Source: Pseudomonadota bacterium (lineage in GTDB: Bacteria; Pseudomonadota; Alphaproteobacteria; Caulobacterales; Caulobacteraceae). Taken from it: a DNA stretch of 64,000 bases. Below are positions 8,048 through 17,128 of the stretch, one piece after another (the stretch's first letter is position 1; each line of letters begins with the position of its first letter). A model generated the notes under the pieces. The model ran no database searches, was not told the DNA's origin, and was given only the letters and a program-made list of their open reading frames with translations. The stretch spans positions 72,045-136,044 of the forward strand of contig JAEXZS010000023.1 of the NCBI GenBank assembly GCA_023451375.1, read 5' to 3'. A program made the position numbers and the translations under genes.

Positions 8048-9700
8048 ATGGCTCGCTATGTGTTCATCACCGGCGGCGTGGTTTCCTCGCTAGGAAAAGG
8101 CCTCGCTTCCGCCGCTCTCGGCGCTCTCCTGCAGGCGCGCGGCTACAAGGTCCGCCTGCGCAAGCTGGACCCCTATCTGAACGTCGATCCGGGCACGATG
8201 AGCCCGTATCAGCACGGCGAGGTCTTCGTCACCGACGACGGAGCCGAGACCGACCTGGACCTTGGCCACTACGAACGCTTCACCGGCGTGTCGGCGGCCA
8301 AGTCGGACAACATCACCACCGGCCGCATCTATTCGACCATCCTCGAGAAGGAGCGGCGCGGCGACTATCTGGGCGCGACGGTGCAGGTGATCCCGCACGT
8401 CACGGACCAGATCAAATCCTTCTGCCTCACGCCCGCCCTGACCGACGACGGCGAGGAGGTGGACTTCGTCCTGGTCGAGATCGGCGGCACGGTGGGGGAC
8501 ATCGAGGGCCTGCCCTTCTTCGAGGCAATCCGCCAGCTGGGCCAGGACCTGCCGCGGGGTCAGTCCTGCTTCGTTCACCTGACCCTGCTGCCGTTCATCA
8601 AGACGGCGGGCGAGATGAAGACCAAGCCGACGCAGCACTCGGTCAAGGAGCTGCGTTCCATCGGCATCCAGCCGGACATCCTGCTGTGCCGCTGCGAATT
8701 CCCGATCCCGCCCGACGAGAAGCGCAAGATCGGCCTGTTCTGCAACGTGCGCGAAAGCGGCGTCATCCAGGCGATGGACTCCGCCGACATCTACGCCGTG
8801 CCGCTGGATTATCACCGCGAGGGCCTGGACCGCGAAGTCCTGGCTCATTTCGGCATCACCGACGCGCCTGAACCCGACCTATCCCGCTGGGAGGAGATTT
8901 CGCGCCGCCGGCTGCATCCGGACGGCGAGGTCACCATCGCCGTGGTCGGCAAGTACACCGTGCTGAAGGACGCCTACAAGTCCCTGATCGAGGCGCTGCA
9001 CCACGGCGGTGTGGCCAACAACGTCAAGGTCAATATCGACTGGGTCGAGGCCGACACCTTCGAGGGCGACCCCGAGGCCTGCGAGGAACGCCTGCAAGGC
9101 GCGCACGCGGTCCTGGTGCCCGGCGGCTTCGGCGAACGCGGCTCGGAAGGCAAGATCGAGGCGGCGCGCTTCGCTCGCGAGCGCAACATTCCCTACTTCG
9201 GCATCTGCTTCGGCATGCAGATGGCGGTGATCGAGGCGGCGCGGAACCTCGCGGGCTATCCCCAGGCCTCCTCGACCGAGTTCGGCCCGACCACCGAGCC
9301 GGTCGTCGGCCTCATGACCGAATGGACCCAGGGCAATCAGCGCGTGCTGCGCCAGCAGGGCGGCGACCTGGGCGGGACCATGCGCCTGGGCGCCTATGAA
9401 TCCACGCTGAAGCCCGGCTCGAAGATCGCCGAGATCTATGGCGCGACCGACATCAGCGAACGCCATCGCCACCGCTATGAGGTGAACATCAACTACCGTG
9501 ACGCCATCGAGCAGAAAGCGGGCCTGGTGTTCGCCGGCCTGTCGCCCGACGGCGTCCTTCCCGAAACGGTAGAGCGGACCGACCACCCCTGGTTCATCGG
9601 CGTCCAGTACCATCCGGAACTCAAGAGCCGGCCGTTCGCGCCCCACCCGCTGTTCGCCAGCTTCATCGCCGCCGCGATCGTCCAGAGCCGTCTGGTCTAA
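8048..9700 (+). CDS. pyrG: CTP synthase
   Basis: Makes CTP from UTP, ATP and glutamine. 550 aa, normal length. The N-terminal synthetase domain begins YVFITGGVVSSLGKG (P-loop about 8-18) and has LDPYLNVDPGTMSP. The C-terminal class I amidotransferase domain has the nucleophile Cys387 in FGICFGMQ and the closing His/Glu in GVQYHPELKS. The ATG at 8048 is preceded by AAGGTGT. An imperfect hairpin at about 7994-8027 precedes it but I assign no function to it. Confidence 0.98.
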   Translation: MARYVFITGGVVSSLGKGLASAALGALLQARGYKVRLRKLDPYLNVDPGTMSPYQHGEVFVTDDGAETDLDLGHYERFTGVSAAKSDNITTGRIYSTILEKERRGDYLGATVQVIPHVTDQIKSFCLTPALTDDGEEVDFVLVEIGGTVGDIEGLPFFEAIRQLGQDLPRGQSCFVHLTLLPFIKTAGEMKTKPTQHSVKELRSIGIQPDILLCRCEFPIPPDEKRKIGLFCNVRESGVIQAMDSADIYAVPLDYHREGLDREVLAHFGITDAPEPDLSRWEEISRRRLHPDGEVTIAVVGKYTVLKDAYKSLIEALHHGGVANNVKVNIDWVEADTFEGDPEACEERLQGAHAVLVPGGFGERGSEGKIEAARFARERNIPYFGICFGMQMAVIEAARNLAGYPQASSTEFGPTTEPVVGLMTEWTQGNQRVLRQQGGDLGGTMRLGAYESTLKPGSKIAEIYGATDISERHRHRYEVNINYRDAIEQKAGLVFAGLSPDGVLPETVERTDHPWFIGVQYHPELKSRPFAPHPLFASFIAAAIVQSRLV

Positions 9701-9789
9701 TCAACCGTTGTTCACGGAGCCGCGATTCCGCGCGGCGCGCCACTTGCTGTATGGTTTCCCAATCGGGTCGGTATGGGACGACCCTGAGC

Positions 9790-9930
9790 ATGGGACCGGC
9801 GATGATCGGGGAGCTGCTCTATCATCTCCACCGCCACTTCCGGCTGGTGGTGTTCGTGGGCGGGGCCGCATGCCTCGGCCTGACGGGCGCGCTCGGCTGG
9901 ATGGCCGCCCGATGGTTCGCCTTCGTCTAG
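9790..9930 (+). CDS. Possible small membrane protein
   Basis: 46 codons from ATG 9790 (alternative ATG 9802). The product has one hydrophobic segment (about residues 19-36, LVVFVGGAACLGLTGALG) preceded by His/Arg-rich residues and ends in ARWFAFV. Codon third positions are strongly G/C as in neighbouring genes. No clear ribosome-binding site and no family recognised; it could be a chance frame. Confidence 0.35.
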   Translation: MGPAMIGELLYHLHRHFRLVVFVGGAACLGLTGALGWMAARWFAFV

Positions 9931-9966
9931 GTGCGCGGCCCGCTCCGGGTGAGGCGGCCAATCGCA

Positions 9967-10116
9967 TCAGCTGATCTCTAGTCTGACGAACAGCATCGCG
10001 CCGTACGGGTTTCGCCGAGCGCCGACGGCGCCGGGGAACCATTTGATCTCATCCTCTCCGGGCTTCAGGGGTCGGGTGCGGACACGTACGCTGTCGATGA
10101 GCGCCTTCGGCGCGGT
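9967..10116 (-). pseudogene. Remnant of a coding sequence (C-terminal fragment)
   Basis: A 49-codon frame with protein-like composition and G/C-rich third positions, ending NPYGAMLFVRLEIS-stop, but with an in-frame TAG immediately upstream (10117-10119) and no start codon at its beginning. It looks like the decayed 3' end of a gene; the original family is not recognised. The rest of 9931-10126 shows no gene. Confidence 0.35.
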
Positions 10117-10126
10117 CTAAATGACT

Positions 10127-10690
10127 TTAGGACACGGCCTTGTCGATCAGGGGCAGGCCGGGCGCCGCCGGGGGCGTCCGCGCGCCCTCGCCCAATGACC
10201 GCTGCATGAAGACGACGTCGCGCCAATCGTCATGCTTCCAGCCGGCCGCGCGGAACAGCCCGGCGTCGGTGAACCCGCGCGACCGATGCAGGGCGATGGA
10301 GCCGAGGTTCTGGGAATCCCCGATGACGGCGACCATCTGCCTCAGCCCCATCCGTTCGCAACCGTCGATCAGGGCGTCCAGCAGCGCGCCGGCCACGCCC
10401 CGGCCGCGCGCCTCTGGCGCCACATAGATCGAGTCCTCCACCATGTAGCGATAGGCCTGCCGCGCCCGGAACGGTCCGGCGTAGGCGTAGCCGACGACCG
10501 TTCCGCCCAACTCGGCCACCAGGCGCGGCAGGCCCAGCGCCGCGACGGCGGCCAGGCGGCGGGTCATTTCCGCCGCGTCGGGCGGCTCCAGCTCGAAGGT
10601 GCCCCGGCCGTTGGCCACGCTTTCCGCATAGATGGCCGTGACGGCGGGGACGTCCGCCGCCGCCAGTTCACGCACGACCGGGGCGCTCAA
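10127..10690 (-). CDS. GNAT-family N-acetyltransferase (phosphinothricin-acetyltransferase-like)
   Basis: 187 aa. The acetyl-CoA-binding motif EARGRGVAGALLDALI (motif A) and the segment QNLGSIALHRSRGF with GLFRAAGWKHDDWRDVVFMQR are typical of the PAT/MnaT subfamily, which acetylates methionine derivatives or small amino compounds. The substrate is inferred only from the family. The TTG at 10690 overlaps the oligopeptidase stop (TTGA); a GTG at 10675 is an alternative start. Downstream of and coupled to the peptidase gene. Confidence 0.85.
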   Translation of the reverse strand: MSAPVVRELAAADVPAVTAIYAESVANGRGTFELEPPDAAEMTRRLAAVAALGLPRLVAELGGTVVGYAYAGPFRARQAYRYMVEDSIYVAPEARGRGVAGALLDALIDGCERMGLRQMVAVIGDSQNLGSIALHRSRGFTDAGLFRAAGWKHDDWRDVVFMQRSLGEGARTPPAAPGLPLIDKAVS

Positions 10691-12858
10691 GCCTTCTCCC
10701 AACCCTTCTCGACGGCCCAGACGGCGAAGGCGTAGTCGTGAGCGACCTCCTTCAGATAGTCGAACCGCCCGGCCGCGCCGCCGTGGCCGGCTTCCATGTT
10801 GATCTTCAGCAGCACCGGCTTGCCCGAGGTCGTGGCCGGCCGCAGCTTGGCGACCCACTTCTCCGGCTCCCAGTAGGTGACGCGCGGATCGGACAGGCCG
10901 CCGGTGGCCAGGATCGCGGGATAGGCCATCGGCGCCACCTGGTCATAGGGGCTGTAGCTCATCATGTAGTCGTAGGCTTGGGCGTCCTCGATCGGATTGC
11001 CCCACTCGGGCCACTCCGGCGGCGTCAGCGGCAGGGAGGTGTCGCTCATGGTGTTGATCACGTCGACGAACGGCACCTGGCCGATGACCCCGGCCCATAG
11101 GTCGGGGCGCATGTTGTTGACCGCGCCCACCAGCATGCCGCCGGCCGAGCCGCCCTGGGCGACGATGTTCCCGGCCGTGGCGTAGTTCCGCTGGATCAGG
11201 TGTTCGGCGGCGGCGATGAAATCGGTGAAGGTGTTCTTCTTCGTCATCCGGCGCGCGGCCAGGAACCAACCCCAGCCCTTGTCAGAGCCCCCGCGGATGT
11301 GGGCGATGGCGTAGATCCAGCCGCGGTCGACCAGCGACAGCCGGTTGGTCGAGAAGCTGGCCGGCATCGGAATGCCGTAGGAGCCGTAGCCGTAGAGCAG
11401 CAGCGGCGCCGAGCCGTCGACCGGCGTGTCCTTTCGGCGCAGCACCGTCACCGGCACCAGTTCGCCGTCGGCCGCCGGCGCGTTCAGCCGCTCCACGACA
11501 TAGTCGGCGATGTCGTGTCCCGACGGAATCTCCTGCGTCTTCCGCAGCTCCCGCTTTCGTCCGACCATGTCGTAGTCGAAGGTCTGGGTCGGCGTGGACG
11601 GCGAATTGTAGGCGTAGCGGGTCGTCGTCGTCTCGTATTCCGACGCCCCCGCCAGGGACAGGGCGAAGGCCGGCTCGTCCACCGCGATCTCATGCTCGGC
11701 GCCCGTGCGGTCGCGGATGATGATGCGGGTGTTGGCGTCGGCCCTCTCCTGACGCGCCAGGTGATCCCTGGTGACGTCCAGGCCTTCGATGAAGCGGCCC
11801 GGCGTGTGCGCCACCAGGTCCTTCCAGTTCGCCTTTGCCGGCGCGTCGGTGGGCGCCTCGACGATCTTGAAGTCGATGGCGTCGTCGGCGTTGGTGCGGA
11901 TCACCCAGCGGTCGCCCCAGTGATCGACGTCATAGCGGGTGGCGACGACGCGCGGCTCCAGCACCACCGGCTCGGCCGTCGGCGTGTTTCCGGGGATGTA
12001 GCGGACCTCGCTGGTCTCCTGGTTCTGGATGCCGATGACGATGAAGCGGTCGTCGGCGGTGCGGCCGACGCCGATGAACATGCCTTCGTCCTCTTCCTCA
12101 TAGACGAGGGTCGTGTCGCCCCCGCGCACGGGGCGCCGGAAGATCTTGTCCGGGCGGCCGTTGTCGTCGCGGTTGGTCCAGAAGATCCACTGGCTGTCGG
12201 GCGAGAAGGTGAAGTCGCCGGTCGCGCTGTCGATCACCGCGGGCAGGACCTGGCCGGTCGCCAGATCCTTCACATAGATCTTGTGCACCTCCGATCCCTG
12301 CGCGTCCTCGGCATAGGCGAACAGGGCGTGGTCGGGGCTGTGGGAAGCCGCCGAGACCTCTGAATAGGCCTTGCCCTCGGCCAGTGCGTTGGCGTCCAGC
12401 AGAACCGTCTCCGCGCCGCCTCCGCGCGGACGGCGGCAGTACAGCGGATGCTGGTCGCCGGTGTTGTAGCGGACGTAATACTCCCAGGCGCCGTCGGGCG
12501 AGGGAACGGACGAATCGTCCTCCTTGATGCGCCCGCGCATCTCCGCGAACATCGTCTCCTGCAGCGGCACGGTCGAGGCCATCATGGCTTCGCGATAGGC
12601 GTTCTCCGCCTCCAGGTGCTCGCGGACATCGGCCTTGATCAGGGTCGGATCGCGCAGCACGGCCTGCCAATTGTCGTCCTTCATCCACTGGTAGTCGTCG
12701 GTGCGGGTGCGGCCCAGCTGTTCGATGACGACGGGAATCTTCTTGGCGACGGGGGGCTGCGGCATCGAGGCTCCGGGCGACTGGCTGGCGGCGGGCAGGG
12801 GGAGGGCGTTGGCGGCGGCCGCGGCGGCGGCTGTGGCGAGCAGTTGGCGACGGTTCAT
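10687..12858 (-). CDS. S9A serine peptidase (oligopeptidase B / prolyl oligopeptidase family)
   Basis: 723 aa with a signal peptide MNRRQLLATAAAAAAANA; the RR-x-LL pattern suggests Tat export. An N-terminal beta-propeller (about 60-440) is followed by the alpha/beta-hydrolase domain. Catalytic Ser571 lies in GGSAGGMLVG; the closing His is in the GHGG segment near the C-terminus (EAGHGGAAGR), with an Asp in ATGGLSDPRV before it. Cleaves short peptides, probably in the periplasm. Overlaps the acetyltransferase gene by 4 bp; divergent from the protease gene at 12932. Confidence 0.92.
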   Translation of the reverse strand: MNRRQLLATAAAAAAANALPLPAASQSPGASMPQPPVAKKIPVVIEQLGRTRTDDYQWMKDDNWQAVLRDPTLIKADVREHLEAENAYREAMMASTVPLQETMFAEMRGRIKEDDSSVPSPDGAWEYYVRYNTGDQHPLYCRRPRGGGAETVLLDANALAEGKAYSEVSAASHSPDHALFAYAEDAQGSEVHKIYVKDLATGQVLPAVIDSATGDFTFSPDSQWIFWTNRDDNGRPDKIFRRPVRGGDTTLVYEEEDEGMFIGVGRTADDRFIVIGIQNQETSEVRYIPGNTPTAEPVVLEPRVVATRYDVDHWGDRWVIRTNADDAIDFKIVEAPTDAPAKANWKDLVAHTPGRFIEGLDVTRDHLARQERADANTRIIIRDRTGAEHEIAVDEPAFALSLAGASEYETTTTRYAYNSPSTPTQTFDYDMVGRKRELRKTQEIPSGHDIADYVVERLNAPAADGELVPVTVLRRKDTPVDGSAPLLLYGYGSYGIPMPASFSTNRLSLVDRGWIYAIAHIRGGSDKGWGWFLAARRMTKKNTFTDFIAAAEHLIQRNYATAGNIVAQGGSAGGMLVGAVNNMRPDLWAGVIGQVPFVDVINTMSDTSLPLTPPEWPEWGNPIEDAQAYDYMMSYSPYDQVAPMAYPAILATGGLSDPRVTYWEPEKWVAKLRPATTSGKPVLLKINMEAGHGGAAGRFDYLKEVAHDYAFAVWAVEKGWEKA

Positions 12859-12931
12859 TCTTCTGGTCCCCCTTTGGATCGCGGACCTTGTGCGCGCCGC
12901 CGAGGCCGCGTCAAATGAAGAAACGCCCATC

Positions 12932-13741
12932 ATGTTCGATCTTCAGCCACCCGATCCCCCCAGCTCCGTCGCCGAGCGGCCCGCAGCGAATCTGACCGTC
13001 GCCCTGATCAATGCGACGGTGCAGATCGACCAGCCGTCGGGCGAGGGCACGCGTACGGTCGGGACCGGCTTCCTGCTCGACGCGCCGAGGGCCGACGGCA
13101 CGCCGCGAACGGTGCTCGTCACCGCCGGCCATGTGCTGGATCGCATGCCGGCCAGCGAGGTGCGGATCGGGTGGCGGGTTCAGGCGCCGGACGGCGGCTG
13201 GCGTTTCGCGCCCCAGCCGCTGCAGATTCGCGGCCCGGAGGACACGCCGCTGTGGGCGCTGCATCCGAGCCAGGACATCGCCGTCATGGAGGTGATCGCG
13301 CCGCGTCCCTTCGCCCGCGCGGCCATTCCGCTGGCCTGGCTGGCGGATGAGGCGACGCTGAAGCAGGCCGAGGTCGGGCCGGGCGACGAACTGCTTTCGC
13401 TCGGCTTTCCCCGAGGACTGTCGGCCAATCGTGCGGGATTCCCGATCGTTCGCGCCGGCCGGATCGCCTCCTGGCCGCTCACGCCGATCGCGGCCTTCCA
13501 GACCTTCCTGCTGGACTTCGCCGTCTTCCCCGGGAACTCCGGCGGCCCGGTTTTCTGGACGCCGGCCGTAGGACGGGCGGACGAGCCGTCCGGGCCGGAT
13601 CACCCCTATGTGGCGGGCATGCTGATCCAGGAGGTGGTCGTCAGCCAGGAGCGGCTCGGCATCGGCGTGGTGGCCCATGCGGCTTATATTCGCGAGGCGG
13701 TCGCGCTTCTGGACGCGGCGCCGTCGCCCGACGCGCCCTGA
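12932..13741 (+). CDS. Trypsin-like serine protease
   Basis: 269 aa chymotrypsin-fold protease with an intact triad: His67 (VTAGHVLD), Asp115 (SQDIAVME) and Ser203 (PGNSGGPVF). No signal peptide is seen, so it may be cytoplasmic or the true start may differ; the frame is open upstream but the ATG at 12932 fits the start of homologous sequence. Divergent from the S9 peptidase gene, sharing a 73-bp intergenic region. Substrate unknown. Confidence 0.88.
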   Translation: MFDLQPPDPPSSVAERPAANLTVALINATVQIDQPSGEGTRTVGTGFLLDAPRADGTPRTVLVTAGHVLDRMPASEVRIGWRVQAPDGGWRFAPQPLQIRGPEDTPLWALHPSQDIAVMEVIAPRPFARAAIPLAWLADEATLKQAEVGPGDELLSLGFPRGLSANRAGFPIVRAGRIASWPLTPIAAFQTFLLDFAVFPGNSGGPVFWTPAVGRADEPSGPDHPYVAGMLIQEVVVSQERLGIGVVAHAAYIREAVALLDAAPSPDAP

Positions 13742-13760
13742 GCTTCAGGCCGCCAGCGCC

Positions 13761-15545
13761 TCAGCCCGCCAGCGCCTCGACCGTCATCCGCTTCAGCAGG
13801 TCGCCGCCCTGGCCTATGGCGGCCAGGCGGCTAGACGCATGGCCCAGCACATTGGCGGCGTAGACCTCGTAGAGGTCCTGCTTGCCTCGAAGCCAGGCGG
13901 CGTCGCCGTCCCCGGTCTGCAGGCGGGCCTGCGCCGCCAGCGCGCCCTTGGCCAGCATCCAGCCGCCCACGACATCGCCCATCAGGCGCAGATAGGCGTC
14001 CGCCGCCGCCAGCACGTCGGCAGCCCCCGCCGGATCGGCCTTGCGATCCAGCAGCCACAGGGTGGCGTCCTGGATCGCCTCGATCGCGGCGGCGAACCGC
14101 TCGACCGGCTTGCCCGAATACAGTTTCGCCAGTTCCGGCAGCGTGGCCTTCATCTCGGCGATCAGGTCCCGCGCCGCCGCTCCGCCGTCCATCGACAACT
14201 TGCGGCCGACCAGGTCCATGGCCTGGACGCCGTTGGTGCCCTCGTAAATCGGCGTGATGCGGGCGTCGCGATAGTACTGGGCCGCGCCGGTCTCCTCGAT
14301 GAAACCCATGCCGCCGTGAACCTGAACGCCCATGGACGCCACTTCGCAGCCGACGTCCGTCGACCAGGCCTTGGCGATGGGGGTGAACAGGTCCTCGCGA
14401 GCCTTCCACCTGATACGCTCGCCCTCGGTCGCCGCATGCCGGGCCAGGTCGGCGGCGACGCCGGTCGCCAGGCAGATCGCCCGGGCGGCCGAAGTCTTGG
14501 CCTTCATGACGCTGAGCATCCGGCGCACGTCCGGATGGTCGAAGATCGGAGCGCCGGCTTCCCCGGTCCAGGCCGAGCGGCCCTGCCGCCGCTCCAGCGC
14601 ATAGGCGAGGGCGTGCTGATAGGCCCGTTCCGCGACCCCCACGCCCTCGACGCCCACCGCCAGGCGCGCGGCGTTCATCATCACGAACATGTGGGCTAGG
14701 CCCTCGTTGGGTCGCCCGACCAGTTCGGCCCGGGCGCCCTCATAGCTCATCACGCAGGTGGGGGAGGCGTGGATGCCCAGCTTGTGCTCCACCCCGACCG
14801 GCCGGAAGGCGTTGCGCTCGCCCAGCGTCCCGTCGTCGCCCACCTCGAACTTGGGCGCCAGGAACAGGCTGATGCCCTTGGGGCCCTTAGGCGCGTCGGG
14901 CAGCCGGGCCAGCACCAGGTGCAGGATATTGTCCGTGGCGTCGTGATCGCCCCAGGTGATGAAGATCTTCTGGCCGTTCAGCGCATAAGTCCCGTCGCCG
15001 TTAGGCGTCGCCGTGGCGGTCAGTGCGCCCAGGTCCGACCCCGCGCCGGGTTCCGTCAGCACCATGGCGCCGGTCCATTCGCCGCTGACCAGCCGGGTCA
15101 GGTATTTCGCCTTCTGCGTCTCGGCGCCGACCTGCTCCAGCGCCTCGATCGCCGCCAGCGACAGCATGGGACATAGGCCGAAGGCCATGTTGGCGGCGTG
15201 CACGGTTTCATAGGCCGCCAGCTCCAGCGCTTTCGGCAGTCCCTGTCCGCCGTGCGCCGGAGACGCCGAGAGCCCGGTCCAGCCGCCCGCCGCGAACTGG
15301 CGATAGGCGTCCGCGAACCCCGGCGCGGCGGTGACGGCGCCGTTGGCGTAGGTCGAGCCCTTCTGATCGCCGATGCGGTTCAGCGGCGCGAGCACCTCTT
15401 CCGAGAACTGCCCCGCCGCTTCCAGCACCGCGCGGGCGACCTCTGCGTCATAATCGGGAAAGCCGCCGGTCGCCGCGACGTCGGGCATGCCGGCGACGGC
15501 CTCCAGCGTGAAGGCCAGGTCACGGACGGGGGCGCGGTAGTTCAT
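13761..15545 (-). CDS. Acyl-CoA dehydrogenase (DmdC-like, with extra C-terminal domain)
   Basis: 594 aa, longer than classical acyl-CoA dehydrogenases (about 380) and matching the subfamily with an additional C-terminal domain (3-methylmercaptopropionyl-CoA dehydrogenase type). FAD-binding motif VLTEPGAGSDLGAL (about 160-173), the IFITWGDHD segment and GGMGFIEETGAAQYYRDARI are visible. Oxidises an acyl-CoA at the alpha-beta bond; the substrate cannot be read from sequence. Single gene, convergent with the protease gene. Confidence 0.93.
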   Translation of the reverse strand: MNYRAPVRDLAFTLEAVAGMPDVAATGGFPDYDAEVARAVLEAAGQFSEEVLAPLNRIGDQKGSTYANGAVTAAPGFADAYRQFAAGGWTGLSASPAHGGQGLPKALELAAYETVHAANMAFGLCPMLSLAAIEALEQVGAETQKAKYLTRLVSGEWTGAMVLTEPGAGSDLGALTATATPNGDGTYALNGQKIFITWGDHDATDNILHLVLARLPDAPKGPKGISLFLAPKFEVGDDGTLGERNAFRPVGVEHKLGIHASPTCVMSYEGARAELVGRPNEGLAHMFVMMNAARLAVGVEGVGVAERAYQHALAYALERRQGRSAWTGEAGAPIFDHPDVRRMLSVMKAKTSAARAICLATGVAADLARHAATEGERIRWKAREDLFTPIAKAWSTDVGCEVASMGVQVHGGMGFIEETGAAQYYRDARITPIYEGTNGVQAMDLVGRKLSMDGGAAARDLIAEMKATLPELAKLYSGKPVERFAAAIEAIQDATLWLLDRKADPAGAADVLAAADAYLRLMGDVVGGWMLAKGALAAQARLQTGDGDAAWLRGKQDLYEVYAANVLGHASSRLAAIGQGGDLLKRMTVEALAG

Positions 15546-15662
15546 GGTTTCCTCGGCGGGCGTTCGGGCTTAACTGCTCGCCACAGCGTCCCGCCGCAAG
15601 CGGCTTGGCGCAATGACCTCAGTCGGGGCAGAGTGACGCCCTGCCGTCACGGAAGGGAAGTC

Positions 15663-16214
15663 ATGGCCGAACCGCGCAATCGCTATTCCGTTGTTTCGCT
15701 GGTCCTGCACTGGGTGATCGCCGCCGCCGTCTTGACCCAGGTGCTGCTGGTCACCGCGCACGAGGCGACCGAGGGACCGATCTCGCGCGAGTTCATCAAT
15801 CTCCACAAGTCGGTCGGCCTGACCATCCTGGTGCTGACGCTGGCGCGAATCGGCTGGCGTCTGGCCAATCCGGCGATCGCCCTCCCGGCGGAGATGCCGC
15901 GCTGGCAGAAGGTGTTGGCTCGCGCGACCCACGTCCTGTTCTACGTCGTCCTGATCGTGATGCCGCTGACGGGCTGGCTGGCCTCTTCGGCGGGCGGGCG
16001 CGAGATCGTCTGGTTCGGCCTGTTCGAATGGCCGTTGCTGCCGGTGTCCGGCGGCCGTGACGCGGCGCGTACGTTCATGGAGGTCCACGGCATGGTCGTG
16101 AAGGGGCTCTACGTCCTGATCGCCCTGCACGTCCTGGGGGCCTTGAAGCATCAGTTCATCAGCCGCGACAATGTGCTGCATCGGATGATCCCCCTGATCC
16201 CGCGTCGGCCATGA
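15663..16214 (+). CDS. Cytochrome b561 family protein
   Basis: 183 aa with four hydrophobic helices. Haem-ligating histidines are placed as in the CybB family: one in LVLHWVIAAA (helix 1), INLHKSVG (helix 2), FMEVHGMV (before helix 4) and IALHVLGALKHQF (helix 4). Transfers electrons in the inner membrane, probably linked to the quinone pool. The ATG at 15663 follows GGAAG-type purines. Its stop overlaps the next gene's start (ATGA), giving a two-gene operon. Confidence 0.92.
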   Translation: MAEPRNRYSVVSLVLHWVIAAAVLTQVLLVTAHEATEGPISREFINLHKSVGLTILVLTLARIGWRLANPAIALPAEMPRWQKVLARATHVLFYVVLIVMPLTGWLASSAGGREIVWFGLFEWPLLPVSGGRDAARTFMEVHGMVVKGLYVLIALHVLGALKHQFISRDNVLHRMIPLIPRRP

Positions 16215-17128
16215 GCGAGACGCCCGAACAGGGGGCGGAGGCGCTTCGGCGCGGCGAACTGATCCTGTTGCCGACCGAGACCGTTTATGGCCTGGCCGGC
16301 GACGCGGGAAATCCGAATGCCGTTGCGGCCATCTTCGAGGCCAAGGGAAGACCGCGCTTCAATCCCCTGATTTCCCACGTCTCCGATGCGGCCGCCGCCG
16401 AGGAGATCGGGGTGTTCGACGCCCAGGCGCGGGCGCTGGCCGAGGCCTTCTGGCCCGGCCCGCTGACGCTGGTGACGCCCTTGCGCGACGCGGATCGCGT
16501 CTGCGACCTGGCCCGGGCGGGGCTGGACAGCGTCGCCATCCGCGTTCCCGGCCACGCTGAGGCGCGCGCCGTGTTGGCCGCCTTCGCCGGTCCGGTCGTG
16601 GCGCCCTCGGCCAATCGTTCGGGGCGCCCCAGTCCGACCACCTTCGCCGACGCGCTGGAGGAGACGGGCTCCGCCGTCACGGCGGCCTTGGACGGCGGCC
16701 CCTGTGTCGTGGGTCTGGAAAGCACGGTGGTCTCGGTGCTGGACGGGAAGGCGGCGCTGCTCCGTCCCGGCGCCGTGACGCGGTCGGAGATCGAAGCCGT
16801 GGTCGGGCCATTGAGCGAAGGCGGGGAGGGACATCGGTCTCCCGGGCGTCTCGCGCTGCATTATGCGCCCGACGCGCCCGTCCGCATCGAAGCCAGGGAA
16901 GCCGAGGCCGGGGAAGTCCTCCTGGGGTTTGGACCGGGCGTGGGCGAGACGCGCTGGAGCCTGAGCCCTTCAGGCGACCTGCGGGAGGCGGCCGCGAATC
17001 TGTTTCGTCTGCTGCGGGAGGCCGACCGCACCCGTCCCGCCGGCATCGCCGTGTCTCCTATTCCCGCCGACGGCCTGGGCGAGGCGATCAACGACCGGCT
17101 GCGCCGCGCGGCCGGCCACGTCGGCTAA
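16211..17128 (+). CDS. Threonylcarbamoyl-AMP synthase (Sua5/TsaC2 type)
   Basis: 305 aa. Makes threonylcarbamoyl-AMP from threonine, bicarbonate and ATP for the t6A modification of tRNAs. The YrdC domain has LPTETVYGLAGDA (about 20-32), KGRPRFNPL and SANRSGRPSPT; the C-terminal Sua5 domain (about 200-305) starts after SPGRLALHYAP. Overlaps the b561 gene by 4 bp, and its 3' end overlaps the convergent patatin gene by 4 bp. Confidence 0.94.
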   Translation: MSETPEQGAEALRRGELILLPTETVYGLAGDAGNPNAVAAIFEAKGRPRFNPLISHVSDAAAAEEIGVFDAQARALAEAFWPGPLTLVTPLRDADRVCDLARAGLDSVAIRVPGHAEARAVLAAFAGPVVAPSANRSGRPSPTTFADALEETGSAVTAALDGGPCVVGLESTVVSVLDGKAALLRPGAVTRSEIEAVVGPLSEGGEGHRSPGRLALHYAPDAPVRIEAREAEAGEVLLGFGPGVGETRWSLSPSGDLREAAANLFRLLREADRTRPAGIAVSPIPADGLGEAINDRLRRAAGHVG

